NCBI RefSeq assembly: GCF_000196735.1 | Contig: NC_014551.1 | Coordinates: 1,297,001 to 1,361,000, forward strand | Reading direction: 5' to 3' | Length of the DNA stretch: 64,000 nucleotides | From: Bacillus amyloliquefaciens DSM 7 = ATCC 23350 | GTDB lineage: Bacteria > Bacillota > Bacilli > Bacillales > Bacillaceae | Shown: in pieces, positions 55,062 through 64,000 of the stretch | Layout: every line of letters begins with the position of its first letter | Numbering within the stretch: the stretch's first letter is position 1 | Translations under genes and position numbers: made by a program | The notes under the pieces: model-generated | What the model saw: the letters and a program-made list of their open reading frames with translations, nothing else | Databases searched by the model: none | What the model was told of the DNA's origin: nothing

Positions 55062-56458
55062 TGAACGGCGGAACATTTACGCAAGGAAAAGAAAAAGAAC
55101 GTGCCGGGATCTATTTTAACTTTAAAACAACCGCTCAGGAGCGGGTATCGATCGGTGAGCGGGGGATTGTCGCCCTTCCCGTCGCATCCAACTGGGGTGA
55201 AGCGAAAACATTCGTCTCCATTTCAAGCATTGAAGATTTGAATAAAAAAGTGGGGCTCAGTATTGAAGACCCGTCACTGATTCTGCTGCGCGAGGCGAAG
55301 AAGAAAGCAAAAACCGTTTTGATGTACCGTCTGACAGAGGGACTCAGAGCGAGCGCCGATCTTTCGCAAGGTGTAAAAGCAACCGCTCTGTACGGCGGTT
55401 CAAAAGGAAATGACATCATCATCCGCATCAGTGAAAACGTCCTTGATCAGACCGCTTTCGATGTGACCACATACATGGATGAAGCGGAAGTTGACAAACA
55501 AACGGTGAAAAAAGCCGAAGAATTAAAAGCAAACGGCTATGTCACATTCACGGGAACAGGCGAGCTGTCGGTTTCCATCCCGCTGACAGGCACTGAGGAA
55601 GAGTCCGGGGTAACATTAAACCCGCAGGCGGGCATCCGACTTGCAGGCGGAACCGATAAAGCGCCAGCCAACTCAGACTATATTGATTTTTTAGCTGCGG
55701 CTGAAACGGAGAATTTCGATGTGATCGCTCTTCCTGTCGCGGATAACGAGCAGCTGAAAGCGACATTTGCCGCATTCATTAAACGCCTTCGCGATGCGCA
55801 GGGACAAAAAGTGCAAGGGGTGACCGCCCATTACAGCGGGGATTATGAAGGCATTATCAATGTTACTGAGGGCGTCCTGCTGGAAGACGGAACCGAGATT
55901 AAAGCTGAAGAAGCGACCGCTTGGGTGGCAGGTGCTAGTGCCGCCGCTGCATTTAATCAGTCCCTCACATTTGTTGAATACGAAGGCGCAGTCGACGTGC
56001 TGCATCGCCTGACTCATGATGAAGTGATCGAACGTCTTGCCAAAGGTGAATTCCTTTTCTCCTATGACGCCCGTGATAAATCAGTCAGCGTTGAAAAAGA
56101 TATCAACTCATTGGTGACATTTACGGCAGAGAAAAACAAAAAGTTCGCGAAAAACAAAATCGTCCGCGTGCTTGATGCGGTGAATAACGATTTGACACGT
56201 GAACTGAAAGCCTTAATTAAATCGAAAAAAGGCACGGGCAGCGATCTGCCTGCGACAAACGATGGCCTTCAATTCGTCAAAACGATGATCATTCAATATT
56301 TGACAACACTTCAGGATGCGGGCGGCATTGCAAACTTTGATTCAGATACTGATATCACAATCGGCCTGAATGAAGACCGCGACGGTTTTTTAATTGATCT
56401 CGCCGTACAGCCTGTGGATGCAGCGGAAAAATTCTACTTTAACGTGGAGGTAAACTAA
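55061..56458 (+). CDS. xkdK: Tail sheath protein XkdK
   Basis: A 465-residue contractile tail sheath protein: the N-terminal region KERAGIYFNFKTTAQERVSI, the TAxYxGxxGNDI-like LYGGSKGNDIIIRISENV, and the C-terminal handshake region ...NEDRDGFLIDLAVQPVDAAEKF. It shows that this element has a contractile (myo-type) tail like PBSX. Confidence 0.94.
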   Translation: MNGGTFTQGKEKERAGIYFNFKTTAQERVSIGERGIVALPVASNWGEAKTFVSISSIEDLNKKVGLSIEDPSLILLREAKKKAKTVLMYRLTEGLRASADLSQGVKATALYGGSKGNDIIIRISENVLDQTAFDVTTYMDEAEVDKQTVKKAEELKANGYVTFTGTGELSVSIPLTGTEEESGVTLNPQAGIRLAGGTDKAPANSDYIDFLAAAETENFDVIALPVADNEQLKATFAAFIKRLRDAQGQKVQGVTAHYSGDYEGIINVTEGVLLEDGTEIKAEEATAWVAGASAAAAFNQSLTFVEYEGAVDVLHRLTHDEVIERLAKGEFLFSYDARDKSVSVEKDINSLVTFTAEKNKKFAKNKIVRVLDAVNNDLTRELKALIKSKKGTGSDLPATNDGLQFVKTMIIQYLTTLQDAGGIANFDSDTDITIGLNEDRDGFLIDLAVQPVDAAEKFYFNVEVN

Positions 56459-56459
56459 G

Positions 56460-56903
56460 ATGGCATTAAAAGCGCAAAACACCATTTCAGGAAAAGAAGG
56501 ACGTTTATTTCTCGATGGGGAAGAGATGGCGCATATTAAAACCTTTGAAGCAAACGTGGAAAAAAACAAATCGGAAGTAAACATCATGGGCCGCCGCATG
56601 ACGGGACATAAAACGACAGGCGCCAACGGAACGGGCACGGCAACGTTCTATAAAGTCACATCCAAATTTGCCGTGCTTATGATGGATTACGTCAAAAAAG
56701 GCAGCGACCCGTATTTTACGCTTCAAGCCGTTCTTGACGACAAATCATCAGGCCGCGGAACAGAACGCGTCACCCTGTATGACGTCAACTTTGATTCCGC
56801 TAAAATCGCCGGACTGGACGTAGACTCAGAGGCGCTCGAAGAAGAAGTGCCGTTTACCTTTGAAGATTTCGATGTGCCGGAAAAGCTTTCTGAAACGTTT
56901 TAA
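56460..56903 (+). CDS. xkdM: Tail tube protein XkdM
   Basis: A 147-residue tube protein: NTISGKEGRLFLDGEEMAHI and MGRRMTGHKTTGANGTGTAT. It forms the inner tube around the DNA channel. It directly follows the sheath gene and is followed by an internal terminator. Confidence 0.94.
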   Translation: MALKAQNTISGKEGRLFLDGEEMAHIKTFEANVEKNKSEVNIMGRRMTGHKTTGANGTGTATFYKVTSKFAVLMMDYVKKGSDPYFTLQAVLDDKSSGRGTERVTLYDVNFDSAKIAGLDVDSEALEEEVPFTFEDFDVPEKLSETF

Positions 56904-56923
56904 TCAAGATCGTTATGAGTGAC

Positions 56924-56948
56924 ACAGGCCTTTTACAGGCCTGTTTTT
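56924..56948 (+). terminator. Internal terminator between xkdM and xkdN
   Basis: Stem ACAGGCC (56924-56930) / GGCCTGT (56938-56944) with a 7-base loop, followed by TTTTTAAT. It may reduce read-through so that sheath and tube are made in excess over later tail proteins. Confidence 0.7.
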
Positions 56949-56977
56949 AATAAAAAAAGAGTAAGGGAGTTTTCATC

Positions 56978-57424
56978 ATGAGCGAAAAAAACGAACAAGT
57001 ATATGATCTGTCATTCTTTATGCCGGGAAAAACAGTCGAGGCTGAGGAGATTCGGGTTCCGCTTTCAAAGCGTTTTGTCGATAAAAAAGGAAACATCGTG
57101 CCTTTTATTTTTAAAGCAATTACGACGGAGCGCATTGATGAACTGGAGAAGGAAAGCACGACCTATAAAAATGTGAAAGGCAGAGGCCGGGTCAAAGACT
57201 TAGACAGCCAGCGCTTCTATGCACGGATCGCAGTTGAATCTACAATTTACCCTGATTTCCGGTCTAAGGAGCTCCGCGATGCCTACAAAACGGCAGATCC
57301 GGTCGAGGTGGCAAAACGCGTTCTTTCAGTCGGCGGTGAATATGCAAATTGGCTGAATAAAGCGATTGAGATCAACGGATTTGAAGATGAATTAGAAGAC
57401 CTGGAGCAAGAAGCAAAAAACTGA
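56978..57424 (+). CDS. xkdN: Tail assembly chaperone XkdN (G-type)
   Basis: A 148-residue chaperone: VYDLSFFMPGKTVEAEEIRV, RFVDKKGNIVPFIFKAITTE, and an acidic end (EDELEDLEQEAKN). The last codons before TGA form a slippery sequence, so a fraction of ribosomes should shift and make a longer G-T fusion, as in lambda gpG/gpGT. It escorts the tape measure protein. Confidence 0.92.
   Translation: MSEKNEQVYDLSFFMPGKTVEAEEIRVPLSKRFVDKKGNIVPFIFKAITTERIDELEKESTTYKNVKGRGRVKDLDSQRFYARIAVESTIYPDFRSKELRDAYKTADPVEVAKRVLSVGGEYANWLNKAIEINGFEDELEDLEQEAKN
57415..57421 (+). promoter_or_regulatory. Programmed -1 frameshift site
   Basis: A AAA AAC in the xkdN frame (codons GCA AAA AAC TGA), the classic X XXY YYZ heptamer, placed one codon before the stop. 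Slipping back one base continues into an open frame of about 65 residues. No strong downstream pseudoknot was identified by eye. Confidence 0.75.
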
Positions 57425-57618
57425 TAAAAGATGGGAATAAGGAAGCCGTGTATCTTTATTACGCGATGCACGAGCTTCATTATTCTCCATCAGAACTGAA
57501 AGAGTTATATGAAGCACCGAGACATTTTAAGGCGCTGCTGTACGGTTTAATCGGTTACAAGCTGGACATTCTTGAAAAACAAGCGAAGAAAGGGGGAGCG
57601 ACATCATGGCAAAGCTGA
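57421..57618 (+). CDS. T-part of the tail chaperone, reached by -1 frameshift
   Basis: In the -1 frame the sequence reads LIKDGNKEAVYLYYAMHELH, then YSPSELKELYEAPRHFKALL, and ends in TGA at 57616-57618, overlapping the xkdO start by 13 bases. It has no start codon or ribosome binding site of its own near its beginning, as expected for a frameshift extension. It corresponds in place to the small gene between xkdN and xkdO in PBSX (xkzB). Confidence 0.8.
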   Translation: MIKDGNKEAVYLYYAMHELHYSPSELKELYEAPRHFKALLYGLIGYKLDILEKQAKKGGATSWQS

Positions 57619-58307
57619 CCGCCCGTTTTGAATTGGAAGACCGGGTGTCGAAGAAAATAAGGAAAATCCAAAATGGCTTCAGAGCGCTTGAGAAATACAG
57701 GAAAATGACAAAACGCCAAAGTGAAATTGATATACGCAAAGAGAGTAAATCTGTTTTAAGAACAATTGACCGCATTCAGCGCTCTATGAAAAGAAAGCTG
57801 GGCGCACAAATGATCTCTATTTCAGCTGAAGACGGAGCCAGTGCCGTCATTAAAAAAGTGCAAGTCCGATCAGCGGGTCTGCCTGCGTCTTTAACCATTA
57901 AAATAGAAGCAAAAGATAGCGCGACAGCGGCATTTGAGAGATTGCGGAATCTGGCCGCCGGTTTCAAAGGATTTTCCGTTTCACTGTATGCGTCAGACGA
58001 AGTAACACCTGCCATGGAACGTATCAAACGCTATATGCAGTCTGCGTTAAAGAACGGGTACTCTGTCACTATACGCGTCATAGATCACGTCATGAAAACA
58101 GTCGGCCGAATCTCAGCGGGCATTGATTCACTGACGGGAAAAAACAATGTCATTCAATTATCGTTAAATGAAAAGGTGGCAGCACAGCTGGCTGCATTGC
58201 AAAAGAATATGCCGGACTTCGGAAAAGCACCTGCATCTGCTGCTCCTGCTTCGCCGAAAAACGATTTTTCAATGCTTGATTCCATTGCAGACACCTTCAT
58301 GAAAAAA

Positions 58308-59766
58308 GTCAATGACATCGCATCCAAGTTCTATCCGGAAACGATTATAGCGGAATTGGACAAATTCGCCGCAAACTTTATGAAAAAAGCGGACGAAATC
58401 GCAAGCAAATTCAGTCCGGAAACAATTTTAACAGAGCTGGATAAATTCACGACCTCATTCATGGGGAAAGTGGAACGAGATCGCAAGCAAATTCAGCCCG
58501 GAAACGATATTAACAGAGCTGGATAAATTCACGACCTCATTCATGGGGAAAGTGGATGAAATCGCGAGCAAATTCAGCCCGGAAACGATATTAGCAGAAC
58601 TGGATAAGTTTACAACCTCATTCATGGGGAAAGTGGACGAGATCGCAAGCAAATTCAGCCCGGAAACGATATTAACAGAACTCGATAAGTTCACAACCTC
58701 ATTCATGGGGAAAGTGGACGAGATCGCAAGCAAATTCAGCCCAGAAACGATATTAACAGAACTGGATAAATTCACGACCTCTTTCATGGGGAAAGTGGAT
58801 GAGATCGCGAGCAAATTCAGCCCGGAAACGATATTAGCAGAACTGGATAAGTTCACAACCTCATTCATGGGGAAAGTGGACGAAATCGCAAGCAAATTCA
58901 GCCCGGAAACGATATTAGCAGAACTGGATAAGTTCACAACCTCATTCATGGGGAAAGTGGACGAAATCGCAAGCAAATTCAGCCCAGAAACGATATTAAC
59001 CGAACTGGACAAGTTCACAACCTCATTCATGGGAAAAGTAGATGAAATCGCAAGTAAATTCAGTCCCGAAGCGATATTAGGCGAACTGGACAAGTTCACA
59101 ACCTCATTCATGGGGAAAGTGGATGAAATCGCAAGCAAGTTCAGTCCGGAAACGATATTAACAGAGTTGGACAAATTCGCTGATTCATTTATGAAAAAGA
59201 TAGACGGGATTGTTAGTAAATTCAGTCCCGAAGCGATATTGAAAGAGCTGGATAAATTCGCTGATTCATTTATGAAAAAGATAGACGGGATCGTGAGTAA
59301 ATTCAGTCCCGAAACAATATTGAAAGAACTGGACAAATTCACTGATTCGTTTATGAAAAAGGTAGATGACCTTGTCAGCAAATTCAGTCCTGAAGCGATA
59401 TTGAAAGAGCTTGATCATTTTACTGATTCGTTTATGAAGAAAGTCGACGACGTTGTCGGTAAATTCAGTCCTGATAAGCTAATCGACCGCGCCGAACAAT
59501 TTGTAAATGACACGATCGACCGAATTTCTGAGAAATTCGATTTTCTCAATCCGGATAAGATTCTGGAAAAAGTAGATCAGTTTACATCCTCACTGTTTGG
59601 AGGCATTGATAAAAAGTTCGGCAAGTTCAGTCCTGATGCGATCATCGAAAAAGCTGAGGCATTTGTTGATAAAATAGTCGGGAAAATTGCAAAGAAATTT
59701 GAAAAATTCAGCCCGGATAAAATCATCGAAAAAGCCGGCGAATTGATCGAAAAAATAATATCAGGT
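58308..59766 (+). repeat. Eighteen tandem 81-bp repeats in xkdO
   Basis: Period exactly 81 bp (27 residues; consensus [18 protein letters not shown] then TTSFMGKV). Copies 2 to about 10 are almost identical at the DNA level; the outer copies diverge. 18 x 81 plus the one extra base equals the observed span. Such an array can change copy number by slippage or recombination. Confidence 0.9.
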
Positions 59767-60495
59767 ATTGCTGAAAAATTAGGAAAACTCAATATCGGCG
59801 GATTATTAGGAGGCGGCACGAAAAAAGAAAAGAGTAAGGGAAGCATTTCTGCCGGCGGCTCCAACGGCCCGAAGCGTCCTGATCTGACAAAGGGTTCCCA
59901 GCGCACGGCAACAGCACCTAGATCTTCAGGAAAGTCAGCCAAAAAAACCGGCGGGGCTTTTGGGGGATGCTGCTGTTGTACTGGAGTGACGAGGGGCAAA
60001 AGCAGTAAAGTCGAAGAGCGGAATAAATCTTCAAAAAAAGGCTCATCCGTAAATGAAAGCAAACACGCATCTGTAAACACGCCGAAAGCAAAAGGGGCAG
60101 GTAAAGGAATCGGCGCCCTTTTGAAAGACTTAGGAGGTTCTAAGGCGCTTAAAGGCGGTATGAAAGGGTTAAAAGGTGCAGCTAAAGGAATTCCCGGCAT
60201 AGGTGAATTGTTATCACTTACTGATTTAGTCGGCATTAATAAAGATAATGCAGGAGAGAAGGTCGGCTCAGCCGGAGGCGGTCTTGCCGGGGCCGCGGCC
60301 GGAGCGGCAATCGGCAGTGTTGTTCCCGGAGTGGGGACATTGATTGGCGGCGCGGTAGGCGGCATCGCCGGAAGTTTAGGCGGTTCCAGCTTAGGAGAGG
60401 CCTTTGATTCAGGGGCTTTGAAAGACACGTGGAATGATATATCCAAAGCAGCACAAAGTGCTTGGACAACGATACAAGATACTTGGGGAAGCGTT

Positions 60496-60864
60496 TCATC
60501 CTGGTTTATGGAAAATGTATGGACTCCGGTATCAACGGCTGTAGTCGGAGCGGCGACAAGCATCTGGTCAAATATCGTGAATGCGTGGACGACGATTCAA
60601 GGTGTCTTCAGCATAGTTTCATCCTGGTTTATGGAAAATGTATGGACTCCGGTTTCGACGGCTGTAGTCGGCGTGGCGACAAGCATCTGGTCAAATATCG
60701 TGAATGCGTGGACAACGATTCAAGGTGTCTTCAGCACAGTTTCATCCTGGTTTATGAGCACCGTCTGGGAGCCTGTAAAATCGGCTGTAGTCGGCGTGGC
60801 CTCTTCTATCTGGGGAAATATCACGGGAGCCTGGGATAAAATTAAGTCTGTTTTCAGTACGGTT
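60496..60864 (+). repeat. Three 123-bp Trp-rich repeats in xkdO
   Basis: Unit of 41 residues ([20 protein letters not shown] then [19 protein letters not shown]). Copies one and two start at 60496 and 60619 and are nearly identical; copy three is diverged, and a fourth partial copy follows. These helical repeats are common in phage tape measure proteins. Confidence 0.8.
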
Positions 60865-62803
60865 TCCGGCTGGTTCATAGATACTGTCTGGAACCCGGTG
60901 AAGGACATGGTGAAAAATGTCGGCAAAGGAATATCAGACGCTTTCCAGACTGCTTTAGATACGGTAAAGGATATATGGAAAGGGTTAAGCGGCTGGTTTG
61001 AGAAAAACATAAAGGAACCTCTCGTAAAGGTAGGTACAGCCATATCAGATGCTTTTTCCGCAGCATTTGACTGGGTGAAAAAGATTTGGGATAAAACCGG
61101 CGGCGGCATGATCTCAGGCGTAATGAACTTTATCACAGGCGGCGGAGATAAAAAGAAAAAACCGGACAAACACGCTACAGGCGGCTACATTACAAAACCG
61201 ACCATTTCCTGGATCGGTGAAGCCGGTAAAGAATTTGTCATTCCCGTTGACAACAACCGAGGCCGCGGGAAGATGCTGCTTTCACAGGCTGCGTCTAAGC
61301 TCGGCATGCGTGTTGTCGATGATATGGGCGCGGCTTCGGCTCAGTCTTCCGCTGCGCCCGCAGGAGCTGGCGGAGTTTCATCTTCGGCGTCTGTATCGGC
61401 CGCCGCGTCTGTGGATGCTTCCGGACTTGGCGGGACGGCTTCATCACTCGGAAAACAGTTTACAGCAGGCTTTGACAGCGGGATCAGCAAAAATGCGGTG
61501 GATATGGACGGCTGGAAAGAGAAGAATATCGGAACGCCGTTCAATGCTCTGATTTCTTCTTCACCCGATTACGGAAAGCAAGTCGTTACAGGATATGCTA
61601 AAGGACAAAATGCGGCGCAGACGGGAACCGATGCGTTTTTACAATCGAAAGTCAAAACGCCTTATCAATCTGCGGTCAATCAATCATCCTCTTGGGGCAT
61701 CGGAACGGTCAAAGGATTTTCGGCCGGACAAAATGCGAAAGATACAGGAACGGCGCAATATGTGAGCACACATGTAGATAAGCCGTTTCTGCAATCGAGA
61801 GATTCTGCAAACGGATGGGGGTCAGGCTTAGTCGGCAGCTTCGTATCCGGCATGAATTCTAAAGGAAGCGAAGTCAAACAGGCAGCGAAAGATATGGCCA
61901 AAAAGGTTGAGGAGGCTTTCCGGGAAGAACTTGATATCCATTCTCCTTCCCGCGTCATGATGAGTCTCGGCCGCTTTGCTTCAGTCGGTGTCGTAAAGGG
62001 ACTTGGTTCTGTTGATGTGAAAAAATACGCCGAAAAACAAGCAGGCTCGCTTGCGGCCGCTTTTTCAGGCATGGGCGCTGCCGGTGGAAACGTCAAGGAG
62101 TGGCTTTTGGCTGCAATGAGCGCTACACATACGCCATTAAGCTGGCTTCCGGGATTAATGACCATCGCTCAAAATGAATCCGGCGGCAATCCGAACGCCA
62201 TTAACTTATGGGACAGCAATGCAAAAGCCGGCCACCCGTCACAGGGGCTCATGCAGACGATCCCGAGCACCTTTGAATCATTTAAAGCGCCGGGAATGAA
62301 TAATATCAAAAACCCAATCCACAACGCCGCTGCCGCTATCGGCTATATTAAAAGCAGATACGGCTCGATCAACAATGTGCCCGGGATAAAGAGTATGGCC
62401 CGCGGCGGCCCTTACGTCGGTTATGCCAATGGCGGTCTCATTACCAAAGAGCAGATCGCCCGTGTCGGCGAAGGGAACAAACGGGAATGGATCATCCCTG
62501 AAGAGCGGGGCATCCGCGGCCGTTACCTGCTTCAACAAGCGGCTCAAGCGCTCGGCATGGAAGTGTCCGACCCGACACAGACGGAACCCGCGGCACTTTC
62601 AGCCGGCACGGTTTCCGCAGCCGTTAAAGGCGGCGGCCAAACCATTCAAAAAACGGGAACAAAAGAAATCAAAATCGAATTCAGCGGTGATCAGCATTTT
62701 CATAACGGACAGGACGCTGACACTCTCACCGCCAAAATCAAGCAGGCGCTGATTGATGAACTGCAAAAAGATATTTATACCGGAGCAAAGGGGGCCGTTG
62801 CTT

Positions 62804-63463
62804 TTGACTAAATCTGTTTATGAATTTTGGCTGTCTCAGGGGAAGGACAAGCTCCGGCTTCCCGTTCTCCCTGAAGCGATTGATATCGCAAACAGCGTGC
62901 AGAATGATTCCGTGAAAGTCACCGGACTTGGAGAGGTGACGTTTATCGAAGAACCGGGGGCGAAAGAAATTTCGTTCTCTTCTTTTTTTCCGAAGCGATA
63001 CAGCCCGATTGCCGAATATCAAAGTATTCCTTCGCCGGAAAAAGCCATTTCAGAAATTGAAACATGGATGAAAGCGAAAAAACCCGTTCAGTTTTTGATT
63101 ACAGGAACAACAATCAATGTCACATGCAGCATTGAAAGCTTCAATTACAGCGAAGGTGACAATGAAATCGGCGACCGGAATTTTGACATCGTACTGAAAG
63201 AATATAAAACCGCTTCGCCAAGAAAAATCAAACAAAAGAAAAAAACGAAAGCGAAGCGCCCGTCCAAAGCCTCGCCCAAAACGTATACCGTGAAAAAGGG
63301 GGACACGCTTTGGGACATCGCCGGCAGGTTTTACGGAAACCATACAGAGTGGCGGAAAATCTGGAATGCGAATAAAACGGCCATGATAAAGCGCAGCAAA
63401 CGGAATATCCGGCAGCCGGGACATTGGATCTTCCCGGGGCAGAAGCTGAAGATACCGCAATGA
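62804..63463 (+). CDS. xkdP: Baseplate LysM protein XkdP
   Basis: About 219 residues. The N-terminal XkdP domain ([34 protein letters not shown]) is followed by a basic linker ([13 protein letters not shown]) and a C-terminal LysM domain ([20 protein letters not shown]). The likely start is TTG 62804, 9 bases after AAGGGGG (TTG 62798 is possible); it overlaps the xkdO end by 8 bases. Related to phage gp53-type hub proteins that bind peptidoglycan. Confidence 0.9.
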   Translation: MTKSVYEFWLSQGKDKLRLPVLPEAIDIANSVQNDSVKVTGLGEVTFIEEPGAKEISFSSFFPKRYSPIAEYQSIPSPEKAISEIETWMKAKKPVQFLITGTTINVTCSIESFNYSEGDNEIGDRNFDIVLKEYKTASPRKIKQKKKTKAKRPSKASPKTYTVKKGDTLWDIAGRFYGNHTEWRKIWNANKTAMIKRSKRNIRQPGHWIFPGQKLKIPQ

Positions 63464-63476
63464 AACGGGTGAAAAG

Positions 63477-64000
63477 ATGATTGAACTATTTGTCATAAAA
63501 GAAACGGAGTGGCTCGAGCTTGTAACAGAAAGCGTATCGCTGGAAGGCCACAGATATCAGGCGCCCCGCTCCATCGAAGCGACGATTGTCGTAAAGCAGG
63601 GCAGCCAGACGTATTACAGCGTGTCAGAGGGGGATACGGTTTTGTTCAAATGGGATGGAAAAGAACTGTTCCGCGGCATTGTCTTTGCAAGAACGCCGGA
63701 TGAACATACCGTCGCCTTCACCGCATATGATATGCTCCAATATCTTGTGAAAAACCAGGATGTATACGTGTTTTCCAACCAGCGCGCCGATCAAATATTA
63801 AAAAGGATTGCCAGCGATTTTCAAATTCCCGTCACATCCATTGCCAATACAGGCCATACCATTAAATCACTCGTTTTTAAAAATGATACAAGCCTTTACG
63901 ATATGATGTTAAAAGCGTTAAAGCAGACAAAAAGCCAGACGGGCCGCAATTATCAGCTCTATTCAGAAAAAGGCAGGCTCGGCTTGCGTGAATGGCCGGA
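63477..64000 (+). CDS. xkdQ: Baseplate hub protein XkdQ (partial, cut by window end)
   Basis: Open from ATG 63477 to the end of the window (174 codons seen of about 325). RAPRSIEATIVVKQGSQTYY-like opening (YQAPRSIEATIVVKQG), then FTAYDMLQYLVKNQDVYVFS and ILKRIASDFQIPVTSIANTG, matching late-control D/gp44-type hub proteins. GGTGA precedes the start. Confidence 0.9.
   Translation, partial: MIELFVIKETEWLELVTESVSLEGHRYQAPRSIEATIVVKQGSQTYYSVSEGDTVLFKWDGKELFRGIVFARTPDEHTVAFTAYDMLQYLVKNQDVYVFSNQRADQILKRIASDFQIPVTSIANTGHTIKSLVFKNDTSLYDMMLKALKQTKSQTGRNYQLYSEKGRLGLREWP

Larger units (their letters stand above)
57606..62811 (+). pseudogene. xkdO: Tail tape measure protein XkdO, frameshifted
   Basis: If one extra A at about 58474 is removed, this is a single 1734-residue protein. 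As written, the first frame stops at 58526 and the rest is open from 58543. Order: N-terminal helical part; eighteen 27-residue repeats; Gly/Ser/Lys linker with a CCCC cluster; Gly-rich hydrophobic segment ([20 protein letters not shown]); three 41-residue Trp-rich repeats; and near the C-terminus a lysozyme-like SLT transglycosylase domain ([20 protein letters not shown]). It sets tail length and opens the cell wall. B. subtilis XkdO is shorter (about 1330). Confidence 0.88.

Noticed and set aside
58455..59381. A 308-codon open frame on the minus strand under the xkdO repeats
   Set aside because: It is open only because the 81-bp period is a multiple of three and the repeat lacks stops on that strand; it has no ribosome binding site, and its protein is the repeat read backwards.
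58308..59766. CRISPR-like array
   Set aside because: The repeats are directly adjacent, 81 bp long, without spacers, in frame with xkdO, and no cas genes are near.
59577..60563. A 328-codon Pro-rich frame on the minus strand
   Set aside because: It mirrors the Gly/Ala/Ser-rich xkdO linker on the other strand; the composition is a by-product of the sense codons.

Overview
The window is chromosomal DNA of a Bacillus subtilis-group species, most likely the B. velezensis / B. amyloliquefaciens lineage. From about 18 kb to the end the gene order follows the B. subtilis yjfB-yjgAB-yjgCD-yjiBC-yjkAB-yjlABC-ndh-exu/uxa-yjnA-yjoA-rapA-phrA-xlyB-yjqAB-PBSX series. The first 18 kb carries genes foreign to that order: polymorphic-toxin debris, penP, a lactose-type PTS operon and efflux genes. 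No rRNA, tRNA or CRISPR array was seen.

Layout. 1-5.5 kb is a gene graveyard: pieces of an RNase A-like toxin domain on both strands, immunity-like genes, a frameshifted secreted Kelch protein and phage-like fragments. 5.5-9.1 kb holds penP, a small monooxygenase, and a MarR regulator with an MFS drug exporter that share a repeated operator. 9.4-16.1 kb is a galactan/galactoside system: ganB galactanase, a decayed galT, lacE-lacF-lacG, and divergent lacR plus a HAD phosphatase. Galactan would be cut outside the cell, and the products taken up by the PTS and split inside. 16.3-19.6 kb carries a MarR/DUF3147 pair, an MgtC-type protein and small sporulation- or motility-type genes.

19.7-28.6 kb contains the most striking feature. 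A segment of about 6.5 kb (about 21,884-28,359) is inverted relative to B. subtilis, with one end inside yjgC (formate dehydrogenase-like) and the other inside yjkB (ABC ATPase). Both genes are cut in two and their halves swapped. Intact yjkA, yjjA, yjiC, yjiB and yjgD ride inside it. 28.6-32.3 kb is yjlA, yjlB, and yjlC-ndh with a Rex-type site. 32.4-35.1 kb is the ruin of the hexuronate operon (uxaC', uxaB', 'uxaA) around an intact exuR. 35.3-37.9 kb is a two-component system next to a collapsed ABC transporter locus of the antibiotic-protection type. 38-43 kb holds yjnA, yjoA, the rapA-phrA quorum cassette with ComA boxes, xlyB, yjqA and yjqB.

43.3-64 kb is a PBSX-like phage element: xkdA (ImmA-type protease) behind a LexA-type box, the xre repressor with three palindromic operators, early genes, the xpf sigma factor, terminase, portal, head, and tail genes up to xkdQ, which is cut by the window end. 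The tail chaperone gene has a classic A AAA AAC slippery site. The tape measure gene carries eighteen 81-bp repeats and one extra base that breaks its frame.

Several genes carry single-base indels (Kelch gene, yjgC tail, ABC ATPase, DUF3199 gene, xkdO). Real decay and base-level assembly error cannot be told apart from this sequence alone.
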